A DNA stretch of 35,980 bases from Gammaproteobacteria bacterium (GCA_005878095.1 VBNH01000064.1:1-35980), one strand, 5' to 3'; numbered from the stretch's first letter, positions 26,907-35,054 are shown. Notes: generated by a model from the sequence alone, not told the origin. A program made the numbers and translations.

Positions 26907-27958
26907 CAAGTGTCCTTGTCCCCCTGCGTCACGCACCACGCGAGGCGTTCGGCCGTTCCGCTGTGCGAGTGGACCTGGAACACTGCGTCATGACGGCGGG
27001 CAATGAACCCGAGCGTGCGCAGATGAGTCCTGCACGGGTGCCGCTGGTCCAGAGTCACGCGCAACGTGACCAGGTCAGGCGCCGCCAGAGCGCGCTGGAC
27101 GAACAGCGTCAACATCGCGCGTAGGTCCGCCGGGGTCCTGGCGGCGAGGTCGTAGATCGACCAGGTTTGTTCCAGAGTGCTGTCTTCAAAGACCAGCAGC
27201 CCGCGTGTCTCACCCGAGCGAGTGAACCTTGCGAAGGTGAATCGCGTGTGGGGATGCTGCGCATACCTCCAGTTGAGCGACTCCGGCCCGAGGTCGCGCC
27301 CGGCACCGCCGGGCGGCGGCAGTCCGCGAGCGAACTCGAGCAACGACTCGTCCGGTGTGTCCTTCAGATGCAATGAGCCGTCCCGCGTAGCGCGCAGTCG
27401 CGTCACGATTCGCTCCACGGCTCGCATCGGCCGCGCAATGCGCGTCGCCAGCCAGCCACTGCGCACGAGCGCACGTACGTAGCGCGTGGGGTCGAGCACG
27501 TAAACGTGTGGCACCAGAGTGCCCGATGTCACCCAACCCACCTTGCTGAGCGCCCGCCGGGCCGCTTCCGTGGGGATCACGAACGCCGGTTGCTGCGGGA
27601 AATGCACATCGAGATATTCGGTCATGAATCGCAGCAGTGCCTGACCCAGGCCGCGACCGCGCCAGCGTGTATCGAGCGAGATGTCGCCGACCACGGCGGT
27701 CTGTACGCGCGTGTTGTTGCTCCAGTACGGACGAAAGACCACCGACGCCATCCCGATGCGCTGACGTTCGGGCGTCAGCAGCCAGAATACCTGCGGCTCC
27801 GGGGAATCGGCCGAGCGCCGGTAACGCCAATCGAGGTATGCGAGGGTCTCCGGCTCATCCCGATTCGCGTTACGCAGACTGAGAATTTCCTGCTCATAAC
27901 CGTGGAAGCCGGTCACTTCGCAGGAGAATTCGCCGCCGTCGCGCACCTGAATCCTCAT
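26906..27958 (-). CDS. GNAT family acyltransferase
   Basis: 350-residue protein whose N-terminal half is a GNAT N-acetyltransferase domain. The acyl-CoA pyrophosphate loop is VVGDISLDTRWRGRGLGQALLRFM (about residues 88-111), preceded by EPQVFWLLTPERQRIGMASVVFRPYW. The C-terminal half (about 190-340) is a second mixed alpha/beta region, possibly a degenerate repeat. I chose ATG 27958 with AGAGGG upstream; the longer frame to 28018 would run into the GT4 gene. It follows that gene by 13 nt. N- or O-acetylation of a glycan residue is an inference from context. Confidence 0.8.
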   Translation of the reverse strand: MRIQVRDGGEFSCEVTGFHGYEQEILSLRNANRDEPETLAYLDWRYRRSADSPEPQVFWLLTPERQRIGMASVVFRPYWSNNTRVQTAVVGDISLDTRWRGRGLGQALLRFMTEYLDVHFPQQPAFVIPTEAARRALSKVGWVTSGTLVPHVYVLDPTRYVRALVRSGWLATRIARPMRAVERIVTRLRATRDGSLHLKDTPDESLLEFARGLPPPGGAGRDLGPESLNWRYAQHPHTRFTFARFTRSGETRGLLVFEDSTLEQTWSIYDLAARTPADLRAMLTLFVQRALAAPDLVTLRVTLDQRHPCRTHLRTLGFIARRHDAVFQVHSHSGTAERLAWCVTQGDKDT

Positions 27959-27971
27959 CCCTCTGACCCGC

Positions 27972-29150
27972 TTAGCGCCCGCCCGCCGACAAGCCGCCTG
28001 CGTGGCGCAGCGGATCATACAAGGAACGGTAGAGCCGCATGTGCGCCGCGCACATCTGCTCGAGAGAGAATCTCTCCTCGACCCGTGCGCGCGACGCGCG
28101 CCCCATGCTTGCTGCGCGCGCCGGGTTCCCGTGCAGCTCGATCAGTGCCGACGCAAGCGCGGCTGCATCGAGCGGTGGAATCACACGGCCATTTTCGCCA
28201 TCAATCACGGCTTCGGCGTTGCCGCCGACGTCGGTCACGATCATCGGCAGTCCGACCGCCATCTGTTCCACGATGGCATTCGAGAATCCCTCGTTGCTCC
28301 CGGACGTCAGGCATCCGACGTCCATGGCCCACAGACAAGGCAGCACCTCGGCTACGTCCCCCGTAAACACCGTACTGGCAGCCAGCACAGTTTGGGCAAG
28401 CCGTTCGCGAAATTGCTCCAGCAGCGGTCCCGCGCCCACAGCCAGAACTTTCAGTGAGGGAATCGAGGGCGCCGCCTGCAACAGGCCGGCGAAAAACACC
28501 TGGTGATTTTTCTCGGGACGAAACCCCGCCACCATGCCCACGACGAAATCCCCGGCTGCAAAGCCGACGCGCATTCTCGCGTCCCTCTTTTGTTCCGCAG
28601 CAGGCACGGTGAAGCGCGCAATGTCGACGCCGTTGTAGATCGTCGTAATGCGCGAAGCCGGCAGGTGATCGTTCGCCATCACCGCCACGCGTACCGCCTC
28701 CGCGGCCACGATGAACGCGTCAAAAATGGACTTCAGGCGCCGATTCAGGAAGAAGTGCCACGGCTTGCGCAACTGACCGGTATCGCGCTTGCTCGAGATC
28801 AGGCGCTTGGCGCCCGACAGCCAGGCGATCACGGCCCCGTAAGTATCCGCCTTCTGATGAAACGTCTGAACGATGTCGTATCTGTTCTTGCGGATCAGCT
28901 TGGATAATCGCCAGGCCTGAACGACCGCGTTGGGCACGTACTCCCTCCCCACGGGCACGCTTATGATCGACACGCCGCGCGCGCGCAAACCATCCAAGAG
29001 CGGATTTGCTCCAAGGTCAAAGGCAACGACCGAGCAGCGAAACGCGTCCGTGGGCAGTCCGGCGATGAGCTGCGCGAGGTGCTTTTCGGTGCCGCCAGTG
29101 CGGTGAAAGTAGTCGATTATGAAGAGGATTTCGATCCTGTTGGAAGCCAT
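27972..29150 (-). CDS. Family 4 glycosyltransferase
   Basis: 392-residue GT-B glycosyltransferase. The N-terminal glycine motif IIDYFHRTGGTEKHLAQLI (about 11-29) is typical of GT4. The donor domain includes VVGMVAGFRPEKNHQVFF (about 209-226), VFTGDVAEVLPCLWAMDVGCLTSGSNEGFSNAIVEQMAVGLPMIVTDVGGNAEAV with the E-x7-E motif (SNEGFSNAIVEQM). A -10-like TATACT sits about 30 bp upstream. It forms a two- or three-gene minus-strand unit with the GNAT gene. Donor and acceptor are unknown. Confidence 0.9.
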   Translation of the reverse strand: MASNRIEILFIIDYFHRTGGTEKHLAQLIAGLPTDAFRCSVVAFDLGANPLLDGLRARGVSIISVPVGREYVPNAVVQAWRLSKLIRKNRYDIVQTFHQKADTYGAVIAWLSGAKRLISSKRDTGQLRKPWHFFLNRRLKSIFDAFIVAAEAVRVAVMANDHLPASRITTIYNGVDIARFTVPAAEQKRDARMRVGFAAGDFVVGMVAGFRPEKNHQVFFAGLLQAAPSIPSLKVLAVGAGPLLEQFRERLAQTVLAASTVFTGDVAEVLPCLWAMDVGCLTSGSNEGFSNAIVEQMAVGLPMIVTDVGGNAEAVIDGENGRVIPPLDAAALASALIELHGNPARAASMGRASRARVEERFSLEQMCAAHMRLYRSLYDPLRHAGGLSAGGR

Positions 29151-29178
29151 ACCGCACCCTTCTCCCTAGTGCCGCATC

Positions 29179-29184
29179 AGTATA
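29179..29184 (-). promoter_or_regulatory. Possible -10 box for the GT4-GNAT unit
   Basis: TATACT on the minus strand (five of six matches), giving a leader of about 22 nt to ATG 29150. A clear -35 hexamer is lacking, so support is limited to the -10 and its position in a divergent intergenic region. Confidence 0.3.
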
Positions 29185-29273
29185 TCCATGTTGCGTGTCA
29201 CGCCTGCCGCCAGCCCGCCGTAGTGCCGCTTGCACCGCCTTGCGTCTGCTGGTCCGCGTCGTCAGGGGGACGC

Positions 29274-29279
29274 TACAAT
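29274..29279 (+). promoter_or_regulatory. Possible -10 box for the MBOAT-SGNH unit
   Basis: TACAAT on the plus strand, five of six matches, about 95 bp before ATG 29375; no good -35 is present. A weaker sigma-54-like pattern (GG at 29299-29300, GC at 29311-29312, ten bases apart) lies downstream. Either could drive the O-acylation genes. Nothing else is recognised in 29151-29374. Confidence 0.28.
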
Positions 29280-29374
29280 GTCCCGTCGCAGGACTTTTGG
29301 CGCGGAGCTCGCGATGTGCGGCGCAAGGCATGGCGGTCACGGCCGTGCAATCTCATGGACGGATTCGCCGACTC

Positions 29375-30787
29375 ATGTTCTTTGACTCGACCGTATATCT
29401 CGTCTTTCTGTTCCTGGTCACGCTGCTCTATTGGCGGCTTCGCTTGCGGGCGCAGAACTGCTTCCTGCTGCTCGCCAGCTATTTCTTCTACGGCTGGTGG
29501 GATTGGCGGTTCCTCCTCCTCATGGGAACTTCCACGGTCGTGGATTTTTGGGTCGGTCGCGGGCTCGACAAATTCACCGACCTGCGTCGGCGCCGCGCCT
29601 TGCTGATACTTTCCCTGGCGGTCAATTTTTCGTTCCTCGGCTTCTTCAAGTACTGCAACTTCTTCGTTGATTCGTTTGCGCACCTCGCGGCACTGCTGGG
29701 GCTGAAAGGCATCCCCGCAAGCCTCTGGCAGATCGTCTTACCGCCCGCGATATCGTTCTATACGTTCCAGGAAATCGCTTACATCGTCGATGTGTACCAT
29801 CGCAAGATCAAGTCGGCCGATTCGCTGGTCGACTATGCCTTGTTCGTGAGCTTGTTTCCCCATCTTATCGCCGGCCCCATACAGCGTCCTTCTCACCTGT
29901 TGCCGCAGGTGCAACAGCCGCGTGTCTGGGATCCGGCCAAGGCATTCGACGGAATGATCCTGATCCTGGAAGGACTGTTCAGAAAAGTCGTCATCGCGGA
30001 TAACTGCGCGCTGATCGCCAATGCCGCCTTCAGCGGCAACTTCGGCGGACCCAGTTTCGTGACCGTGGTACTGGGTACCGTTGCGTTTGCGTGGCAAATT
30101 TACGGCGACTTCAGCGGCTACAGCAGCATAGCGCGCGGCAGCGCCCAGTTGCTTGGTTTCCACTTCATGGTGAACTTTCGCCAGCCGTATCTGGCCCAGA
30201 GTCTCCAGGACTTCTGGCGGCGCTGGCACATGAGTCTCAGCAGTTGGCTGCGCGATTATCTGTATATCCCGCTCGGGGGAAATCGCCAGGGGAGAGCTCG
30301 GACATACGTTAATCTGATGCTCACCATGCTGCTCGGCGGCCTTTGGCACGGTGCCAACTGGACCTTCGTGGTGTGGGGAGGGATTCACGGCGCCGGCCTC
30401 GCCGTCGAGAGATTCCTCACCGGAGGGTCCGAAATCCGGGATTCAGGTGCCTTCATCGCTCGGTGGCTGCGACGGTGCCTGGTGTTCGCGATCGTGTGCG
30501 TCGCGTGGATCTTCTTTCGAGAACCCTCGTTCGCAGGGGCGTTTCATCAGCTTGCGGGGCTGTTTGCCTGGGAGTGGCAGCCGGTCTACGGCGTAGCGCT
30601 GGAATTCCTCGGCGTGTTCGTGGCGATGCTGTTTGTCGTCGACCTCGGACTCGAGTCGTCGAGCACCGAATATCTCCTCGCTGATCGCAGCCTCGCACAG
30701 CGAGTGGGGATGGGCGTGACCGCGTGCGCCTTGATCACCTTGCTCGGAGCAAATCAATCGAATGCGTTTATTTATTTCCGCTTCTAA
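29375..30787 (+). CDS. MBOAT family O-acyltransferase (AlgI-like)
   Basis: 470-residue polytopic inner-membrane acyltransferase with about ten hydrophobic helices. It opens MFFDSTVYLVFLFLVTLLYW and carries the AlgI blocks YFFYGWWDWRF, LFPHLIAGPIQRP, QDFWRRWHMSLSSWLRDYLYIPLGGNR, and the catalytic His in GGLWHGANWTFVVWGG. Such proteins pass acyl (usually acetyl) groups across the membrane to a periplasmic partner that modifies the polysaccharide. ATG 29375 was chosen; an upstream in-frame ATG at 29330 is less likely. The 3' end overlaps the SGNH-like gene by 26 nt. Confidence 0.93.
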   Translation: MFFDSTVYLVFLFLVTLLYWRLRLRAQNCFLLLASYFFYGWWDWRFLLLMGTSTVVDFWVGRGLDKFTDLRRRRALLILSLAVNFSFLGFFKYCNFFVDSFAHLAALLGLKGIPASLWQIVLPPAISFYTFQEIAYIVDVYHRKIKSADSLVDYALFVSLFPHLIAGPIQRPSHLLPQVQQPRVWDPAKAFDGMILILEGLFRKVVIADNCALIANAAFSGNFGGPSFVTVVLGTVAFAWQIYGDFSGYSSIARGSAQLLGFHFMVNFRQPYLAQSLQDFWRRWHMSLSSWLRDYLYIPLGGNRQGRARTYVNLMLTMLLGGLWHGANWTFVVWGGIHGAGLAVERFLTGGSEIRDSGAFIARWLRRCLVFAIVCVAWIFFREPSFAGAFHQLAGLFAWEWQPVYGVALEFLGVFVAMLFVVDLGLESSSTEYLLADRSLAQRVGMGVTACALITLLGANQSNAFIYFRF

Positions 30788-31706
30788 GGCACTGAATCCG
30801 ACCCGAGCCATAGTGCTGCTGCTGGCGCTCGCCTGCTGCTACCTTTGCGCGCTTGAGTTGGCGACCCGACTGCTGCTTCCTCACCTCAGCCAGACACAGG
30901 ACCGGATCGCGGCCGACTATCTCGCCGCGAAGAGCTTGCCGCGAAGGTGGTCCGACGGCTCGGATTCAGTGCTGATAGTCGGCAATTCACTGCTCGCGGA
31001 CGGGATCGATCGGACGCACCTGCAGCAGGGAATGCCCGGATATCACGTTGCAGTGTATCCGGTCGAGGGGACGACCTACCTGGATTGGTATTTCGGGCTG
31101 CGGCGCCTGTTTTCCGAAGGCTCGCGTCCGGCGCTCGTGATACTGACCGTGAGCGTGCGGCACGTGTTGTCGGACTCCACCAATGGAGAGGCCTTCGCGC
31201 GATCCATGATGAAGATGAGCGATTTGATGAGCGTGTCCGCGGCTGCCAAACTCAACATGATGTCGACCAGCATCTACTTTTTCGCCAGTCTGAGCGAGTG
31301 GCTGGGAACGCGCGTATGGATCCGCGACGGACTGTTGGCAGAATGGCTGCCGAGGGCGCCCTTGCTTGCGGCCCGTCTCACGACACGCGGAGCGGCAATT
31401 CCGCTAACGGCCGTGCCTCTCGCGGCGGCGAGACTGCAGAAAATGCGCGACCTGTGCAATTCCCACGGTGCTGGATTTGCGCTGTTGATCCCTCCGGAAC
31501 TCGGCGCTGGAGATCTCGCAGCTGCGCTGGTTGCAGAGGCCGCGCAGCTCGGTGTGACCGTTCTTCTCCCGTTTCGCCCCGGAGAGATGCCGCCGGTTGA
31601 CTTCCGCGATGGCTTTCACCTGAATGCACGGGGAGCTGCGCACTTCAGCGAGCGCACGGCGCTGGTGATACGCCGGGCCTTCCCGCTTTCCGGGATGCCG
31701 CCCTGA
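30762..31706 (+). CDS. Membrane-anchored SGNH-like acyl-transfer partner of MBOAT
   Basis: 314-residue protein with one N-terminal TM anchor (about 15-38) and a periplasmic domain. The nucleophile block is VLIVGNSLLADGID (Ser near residue 72) and the C-terminal catalytic Asp/His block is DFRDGFHLNARGAAHFSE, in the manner of AlgJ/AlgX/DltD-like SGNH hydrolases. It probably takes the acyl group from the MBOAT protein and places it on the polysaccharide. ATG 30762 is inside the MBOAT gene (26-nt overlap), so production is coupled. Family membership is inferred from motifs and position; overall similarity is low. Confidence 0.75.
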   Translation: MRLFISASKALNPTRAIVLLLALACCYLCALELATRLLLPHLSQTQDRIAADYLAAKSLPRRWSDGSDSVLIVGNSLLADGIDRTHLQQGMPGYHVAVYPVEGTTYLDWYFGLRRLFSEGSRPALVILTVSVRHVLSDSTNGEAFARSMMKMSDLMSVSAAAKLNMMSTSIYFFASLSEWLGTRVWIRDGLLAEWLPRAPLLAARLTTRGAAIPLTAVPLAAARLQKMRDLCNSHGAGFALLIPPELGAGDLAAALVAEAAQLGVTVLLPFRPGEMPPVDFRDGFHLNARGAAHFSERTALVIRRAFPLSGMPP

Positions 31707-31757
31707 ACTGCGCAGTCGGCGCGGCGCCCCCGAGTCTCACCGACTTGTTTCGGCAAA

Positions 31758-31815
31758 TCCGATGTGGGAACCTGCAGGGTGGCTGCTGCCTTCCAGGAAC
31801 CGCGCACGCATCGGA
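31758..31815. repeat. Imperfect long hairpin in the SGNH/methyltransferase gap
   Basis: TCCGATG (31758-31764) and CATCGGA (31809-31815) are exact inverted arms around a 44-nt centre that itself holds GGCTGCTGCC. It might be a REP-like palindromic element or mRNA structure between the two genes. I cannot show other copies in this window. Nothing else is recognised in 31707-31843. Confidence 0.3.
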
Positions 31816-31843
31816 ACGCTCGGCGCAAGTGCACAGTGAGCCC

Positions 31844-32614
31844 ATGAGCAGTCAGGATCCGCTACTCGAGGCCCGCCTGCAACGCGAGGCGCAGTTCCAC
31901 GATTCCAAGTACGGCGGTGGTGACTTGTATCCGCGGCACTATGCCGCCCGGCCAACGCAGTATGTCTACACGCAGATGCGCGATTGCCTGGGCGATCTGC
32001 ATGGCAAGCGCGTTCTGGAGTACGGCTGCGGAGAAGGGTGGATCACGAGGGATCTGGCGCGAATGGGCGGCAAGGTTTGCGCTTTCGACATCTCGCCCCA
32101 AGCAGTGGAGAACACCAGACGCGTGCTGGCTGCGGACGACCTTCTCGATCGCTGCTCCATCGAGGTGATGCCTGCAGAGTCGCTCGTATACGAGCGGGAA
32201 TCCTTCGACGTCGCAGTGGGCTTTGCCATCATCCATCACCTTGATCTCGTGAAGGCTCTGGCGGAATTGCACCGTGTGCTGAAACCCGGTGGTGTGGGCT
32301 ATTTCGCTGAACCGCTGGCCAGCAATCCGCTGATCCAGCTCTACCGACGAATGACACCACAGTTTCGGACAGCGGATGAGCAACCCCTGGTGTTGAGTCA
32401 ACTGCCCTCACTCCTGTCGTCCTTCCGCTCATTCGAGCATCGCGAGTTCTACCTGACGGCATTGGCTGCCGTTGCGATAACGTACGCTCCCGGCGGGTCA
32501 CGCCTTTTCCCGGCCCTGAGCGCTCCGCTGCACCGTCTCGATCAAGTCCTGCTGCGCGCAATCCCGAGACTCGGCGCCTGGGGCTGGTACACCCTGTTGA
32601 GGATCACCAGGTAG
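31844..32614 (+). CDS. Class I SAM-dependent methyltransferase
   Basis: 256-residue Rossmann-fold methyltransferase. Motif I is RVLEYGCGEGWITRDLA (about residues 56-72), the acidic end of strand 2 is CAFDISPQAVENTRR, and later motifs are FDVAVGFAIIHHL and LHRVLKPGGVGYFAEPL. It is a UbiE/methyltransf-11 type enzyme; the substrate is probably a glycan or its lipid carrier, judging only by position. ATG 31844 is taken as start; no strong Shine-Dalgarno site is visible. It lies 137 nt after the SGNH gene on the same strand. Confidence 0.86.
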   Translation: MSSQDPLLEARLQREAQFHDSKYGGGDLYPRHYAARPTQYVYTQMRDCLGDLHGKRVLEYGCGEGWITRDLARMGGKVCAFDISPQAVENTRRVLAADDLLDRCSIEVMPAESLVYERESFDVAVGFAIIHHLDLVKALAELHRVLKPGGVGYFAEPLASNPLIQLYRRMTPQFRTADEQPLVLSQLPSLLSSFRSFEHREFYLTALAAVAITYAPGGSRLFPALSAPLHRLDQVLLRAIPRLGAWGWYTLLRITR

Positions 32615-32633
32615 CCCGCGGATTGTTGTAACG

Positions 32634-32651
32634 TGTCGGGGCACTGCGACA
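32634..32651. promoter_or_regulatory. Dyad TGTCG-N8-CGACA, candidate activator site 1
   Basis: TGTCGGGGCACTGCGACA, two 5-bp arms around 8 nt, about 185 bp upstream of the predicted sigma-54 promoter. The right arm continues as GCGACAAACAATG, closely repeated as GCGACAACAATG at 32766-32777. Position and symmetry fit an upstream activator sequence for an NtrC-class protein; the protein is unproven. Confidence 0.4.
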
Positions 32652-32710
32652 AACAATGGGTAGTAATTACAACGACATCCGAACGTTCCCGCCCGCCAGG
32701 TGATCACGAG

Positions 32711-32728
32711 TGTCGGCAGGTGACGACG
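32711..32728. promoter_or_regulatory. Dyad TGTCG-N8-CGACG, candidate activator site 2
   Basis: TGTCGGCAGGTGACGACG has the same arms and spacing as site 1 with one mismatch, about 107 bp upstream of the predicted sigma-54 promoter. A second dyad, GTGCC-N6-GGCAC, follows at 32742-32757. Confidence 0.38.
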
Positions 32729-32825
32729 TCTCGCGACATCTGTGCCGTGCGAGGCACGAAGGCGCGCGACAACAATGCCCTTCGGGGACAACGAGTTGAA
32801 GGACGATTCCCAGGCCACAGCGGGG

Positions 32826-32841
32826 CGGCACGAATCCTGCA
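32826..32841 (+). promoter_or_regulatory. Candidate sigma-54 (-24/-12) promoter
   Basis: CGGCACGAATCCTGCA matches the RpoN consensus TGGCACG-N4-TTGCA at all but two bases, with the essential GG (32827-32828) and GC (32839-32840) ten bases apart. Transcription would start near 32851, about 74 nt before ATG 32925. It lies in the only gene-free stretch longer than 300 nt in the window (32615-32924), between two plus-strand genes. Confidence 0.65.
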
Positions 32842-32853
32842 CGTCAACGGCAC

Positions 32854-32869
32854 CCCCGCGTGAGCGGGG
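32854..32869 (+). other. 5' leader stem-loop with GNRA-type loop
   Basis: CCCCGC-GTGA-GCGGGG, a perfect 6-bp GC stem closed by a GUGA (GNRA-class) tetraloop, falls at the predicted 5' end of the sigma-54 transcript. A second stem, CCCC (32878-32881) with GGGG (32891-32894), follows. Possible mRNA-stabilising or regulatory leader; no known riboswitch is recognised. Confidence 0.45.
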
Positions 32870-32924
32870 CTGTCGAACCCCTTCGGTCGCGGGGCCGAGC
32901 CCAACCAGACGGAGTCAATCATTC

Positions 32925-34079
32925 ATGCAGAGCGACATGCCGCAGCGAGTGTGGCTCTCCTGTCGGGTTGCGCTGAGGGTCCTGGTCTGGATGGGACTGA
33001 CCGCGGGCACGGGGCCGGCGCTGAGTGCGCCCATCGTCCGGCAGGTCATCGGCACACTGAATCACAAGGCCACCATGACGATCATCGGCACTGGCTTCGG
33101 CTCGAAAACCAAGGCCGCCCCGGTCGTCTGGGACGACGCCACCGCCGGCACCCTATCCGCCAAGTGGGACGGTGCCTGGCCTAACCTTCTGCCAGGCTAC
33201 AACACCAACTACTTCAGCCCGATGCGGGGCATAAATCCGCCGCACAGTCATGACACGCGATACATTGCGGGCGCCCACGCGGCGAGCACCGGGGCCTACT
33301 CCGGCTACAACGTCATCTTCTTCAAGAACATCCCGCTGCAGCCTTTTCCGTTCTACATCTACGCGAGCTGGTATCAACGCGCCGACGACCACTGGACCTT
33401 CAGCGGTGACAACAACCTCAAGACCTTTGCGTATTCAAACTGCTGCAGTCCGTATGAGATGCCGAACAACTGGTACGCCGCCTACGGTCCGCCGCACCCC
33501 GGCAGCACCACCGACAGCGCACAGTGGGTGATCAACGATGACGGTTCGTCCATGCAGAATCCCGACACCAACGCACACAGCTTCTGGTGGAACGCCGCGG
33601 TCAATCCAATGGCCGGCAAGTGGTCTAAGGTGGAGATCGCGGTCAGAGTGACCAACCAGACAGATGGCTACGTGAAAGTGTGGGAGAACGGCCAGCCGGT
33701 GGTGAACTACGCCGGCGCGACGGACAAGTATCCCGGCACGCAGCGGACCATCGGTATCGGTGGATACGCCCGGGCGCAGGGCTTCAGCAGCAACTGGCGC
33801 TACTTTGACGACGCGTATGTGGACACGACGCTGTCGCGGGTGGTGCTCGCCGACAAGCCGGTGCTGAGTCAGGCCACCATCATCGAAAATCAGATCCCGA
33901 GCGCGTGGAGCGACGGCTCGATCACCGCCACGGTCAACCTCGGACAGTTTGCTCAGGGTCAGACCGCATTTCTGATTGTGGTTGACTCATCGGGAACACC
34001 CAGCGCCATCGGTCTTGCCGTCACGGCCGGCGGGACCATTGCCACTCCGAACCCGCCCACGTCGATCTCAGTTCACTAG
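32925..34079 (+). CDS. Secreted jelly-roll protein, possible polysaccharide lyase or glycan-binding protein
   Basis: 384 residues. ATG 32925, with GGAG 11 nt upstream, starts a signal peptide that likely ends ALSA-PIV. A short N-terminal beta segment (TMTIIGTGFGSKTKAAPVVWDD) is IPT/TIG-like. The centre (about 110-300) has the alternation of a concanavalin-like beta-sandwich, with WYQRADDHW, WSKVEIAVRVTNQTDGYVKVWENGQPVVNYAG and WRYFDDAYVDTTLSRVVLAD, reminiscent of heparinase-I/PL-type lyases. The C-terminus (about 310-384) is another small beta domain. No catalytic site can be assigned, and there is no PEP-CTERM tail. Location in the glycan locus suggests processing or binding of that polymer. 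Its sigma-54 promoter is unique in the window. Confidence 0.7.
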   Translation: MQSDMPQRVWLSCRVALRVLVWMGLTAGTGPALSAPIVRQVIGTLNHKATMTIIGTGFGSKTKAAPVVWDDATAGTLSAKWDGAWPNLLPGYNTNYFSPMRGINPPHSHDTRYIAGAHAASTGAYSGYNVIFFKNIPLQPFPFYIYASWYQRADDHWTFSGDNNLKTFAYSNCCSPYEMPNNWYAAYGPPHPGSTTDSAQWVINDDGSSMQNPDTNAHSFWWNAAVNPMAGKWSKVEIAVRVTNQTDGYVKVWENGQPVVNYAGATDKYPGTQRTIGIGGYARAQGFSSNWRYFDDAYVDTTLSRVVLADKPVLSQATIIENQIPSAWSDGSITATVNLGQFAQGQTAFLIVVDSSGTPSAIGLAVTAGGTIATPNPPTSISVH

Positions 34080-35054
34080 TCCAGGTCCGGCACGCGCGCA
34101 GGGCCGGGCGAGGAGCTCGCCGAGTGCGCGCGCGCGCGCTGTCCACAGGTCTACGAGTTCGCCGCGCTTGCGCTCGGCGGCCGCACGCAGACGCACGTGC
34201 TCCAGCCTCAAGCGCTCGAGGGCCGCGCGAATATCCCTTACGGTGTTGTTCGTGAACACGGCGCAGTCGCCGAACAATTCCACGCTGGCGGAGTTGCTCG
34301 ACAGGAGCATCGGCTTGCCGAGCGCCAGCGCTTCATAGGAACCACAGACCAGACAGTCGTCCATGAGCGTCAGATCCACGATCGCGTCCGCCGATCGCAA
34401 CAGGGTCCAGTAATCAAGCTCGCCGAGAAACCCGGTGAAGTGCACGTTCGCCGGCACTCTGGCGGCGACCGCCCCGTCCAGCTTGCGCTGATCGCCCGTG
34501 ACGTATAGCTCGACTTCCACACCGCGCACGGCCTCGAGTACCTCGGCGACGGGCTCATCGGCGGCAAAAGTGGCGATCAGCACGACGTTGAATGCGCCGT
34601 CGAGTGTGCGCGGGGCCCCCGGCGGAGGCGCAGGTACGCGGTCGGGAAGCGTGAACGCCCTTCCGCCCTGCCGCAAGACGCGTTCGGCGAGTTGGCGGTT
34701 GCTGACGATGGTCAGGTCCGCCCGGCGAATGACCCAGCGCGAAAGCCGGCTAACCCACCACTGCCGATTGATGAACGGCACCACGGCCTCGTTGTGGGCG
34801 TCCGCGATCAGCCTGTAACCAAGTACGCCGCGGCTTGCGGCGGCAAGTGCAGTCAGAATCAGCGACGGATTCTGCACCAGCAGAACCTGCGGACGGCGCC
34901 GCGCCAGCAGCGCAAGTGTGCGCCCGCCGAGCACAACATAGCGCAGCGGCCCGCGGAGCGCGCTGGCGAGGACCACGAGCTCGATGTCCAAACCGGCGCA
35001 CAGTTCCTTCGTGCGCCGATGTTCGAACCACGTGAGCGCGAGGGCTCCGCTCAT
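34068..35054 (-). CDS. GT4-like glycosyltransferase
   Basis: 328-residue GT-B type glycosyltransferase. N-terminal domain has LALLARRRPQVLLVQNPSLILTALAA and LIADAHNEAVVPFINR; the donor domain has FNVVLIATFAADEPVAEVLEAV, NVHFTGFLGELDYWTLLRSADAIVDLTLMDDCLVCGSYEALALGKPMLLSSN with a conserved Glu (SYEALALGKP). ATG 35054 overlaps the upstream asparagine synthase stop by ATGA. Its 3' end overlaps the jelly-roll gene by 12 nt, tail to tail. Donor sugar unknown. Confidence 0.85.
   Translation of the reverse strand: MSGALALTWFEHRRTKELCAGLDIELVVLASALRGPLRYVVLGGRTLALLARRRPQVLLVQNPSLILTALAAASRGVLGYRLIADAHNEAVVPFINRQWWVSRLSRWVIRRADLTIVSNRQLAERVLRQGGRAFTLPDRVPAPPPGAPRTLDGAFNVVLIATFAADEPVAEVLEAVRGVEVELYVTGDQRKLDGAVAARVPANVHFTGFLGELDYWTLLRSADAIVDLTLMDDCLVCGSYEALALGKPMLLSSNSASVELFGDCAVFTNNTVRDIRAALERLRLEHVRLRAAAERKRGELVDLWTARARALGELLARPCARAGPGLVN

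Noticed and set aside
31707..31843. Small minus-strand frames reading SLCTCAERSDACAVPG
   Set aside because: They resemble spurious translations of palindromic intergenic repeats; no ribosome site or domain supports a gene.
32615..32924. tRNA or known riboswitch in the 310-nt gap
   Set aside because: The hairpins do not form a cloverleaf or any riboswitch core I know; a sigma-54 control region explains the layout better.
32925..34079. PEP-CTERM sorting signal on the secreted protein
   Set aside because: The C-terminus ends in NPPTSISVH, without a Pro-Glu-Pro motif, hydrophobic helix or basic tail.
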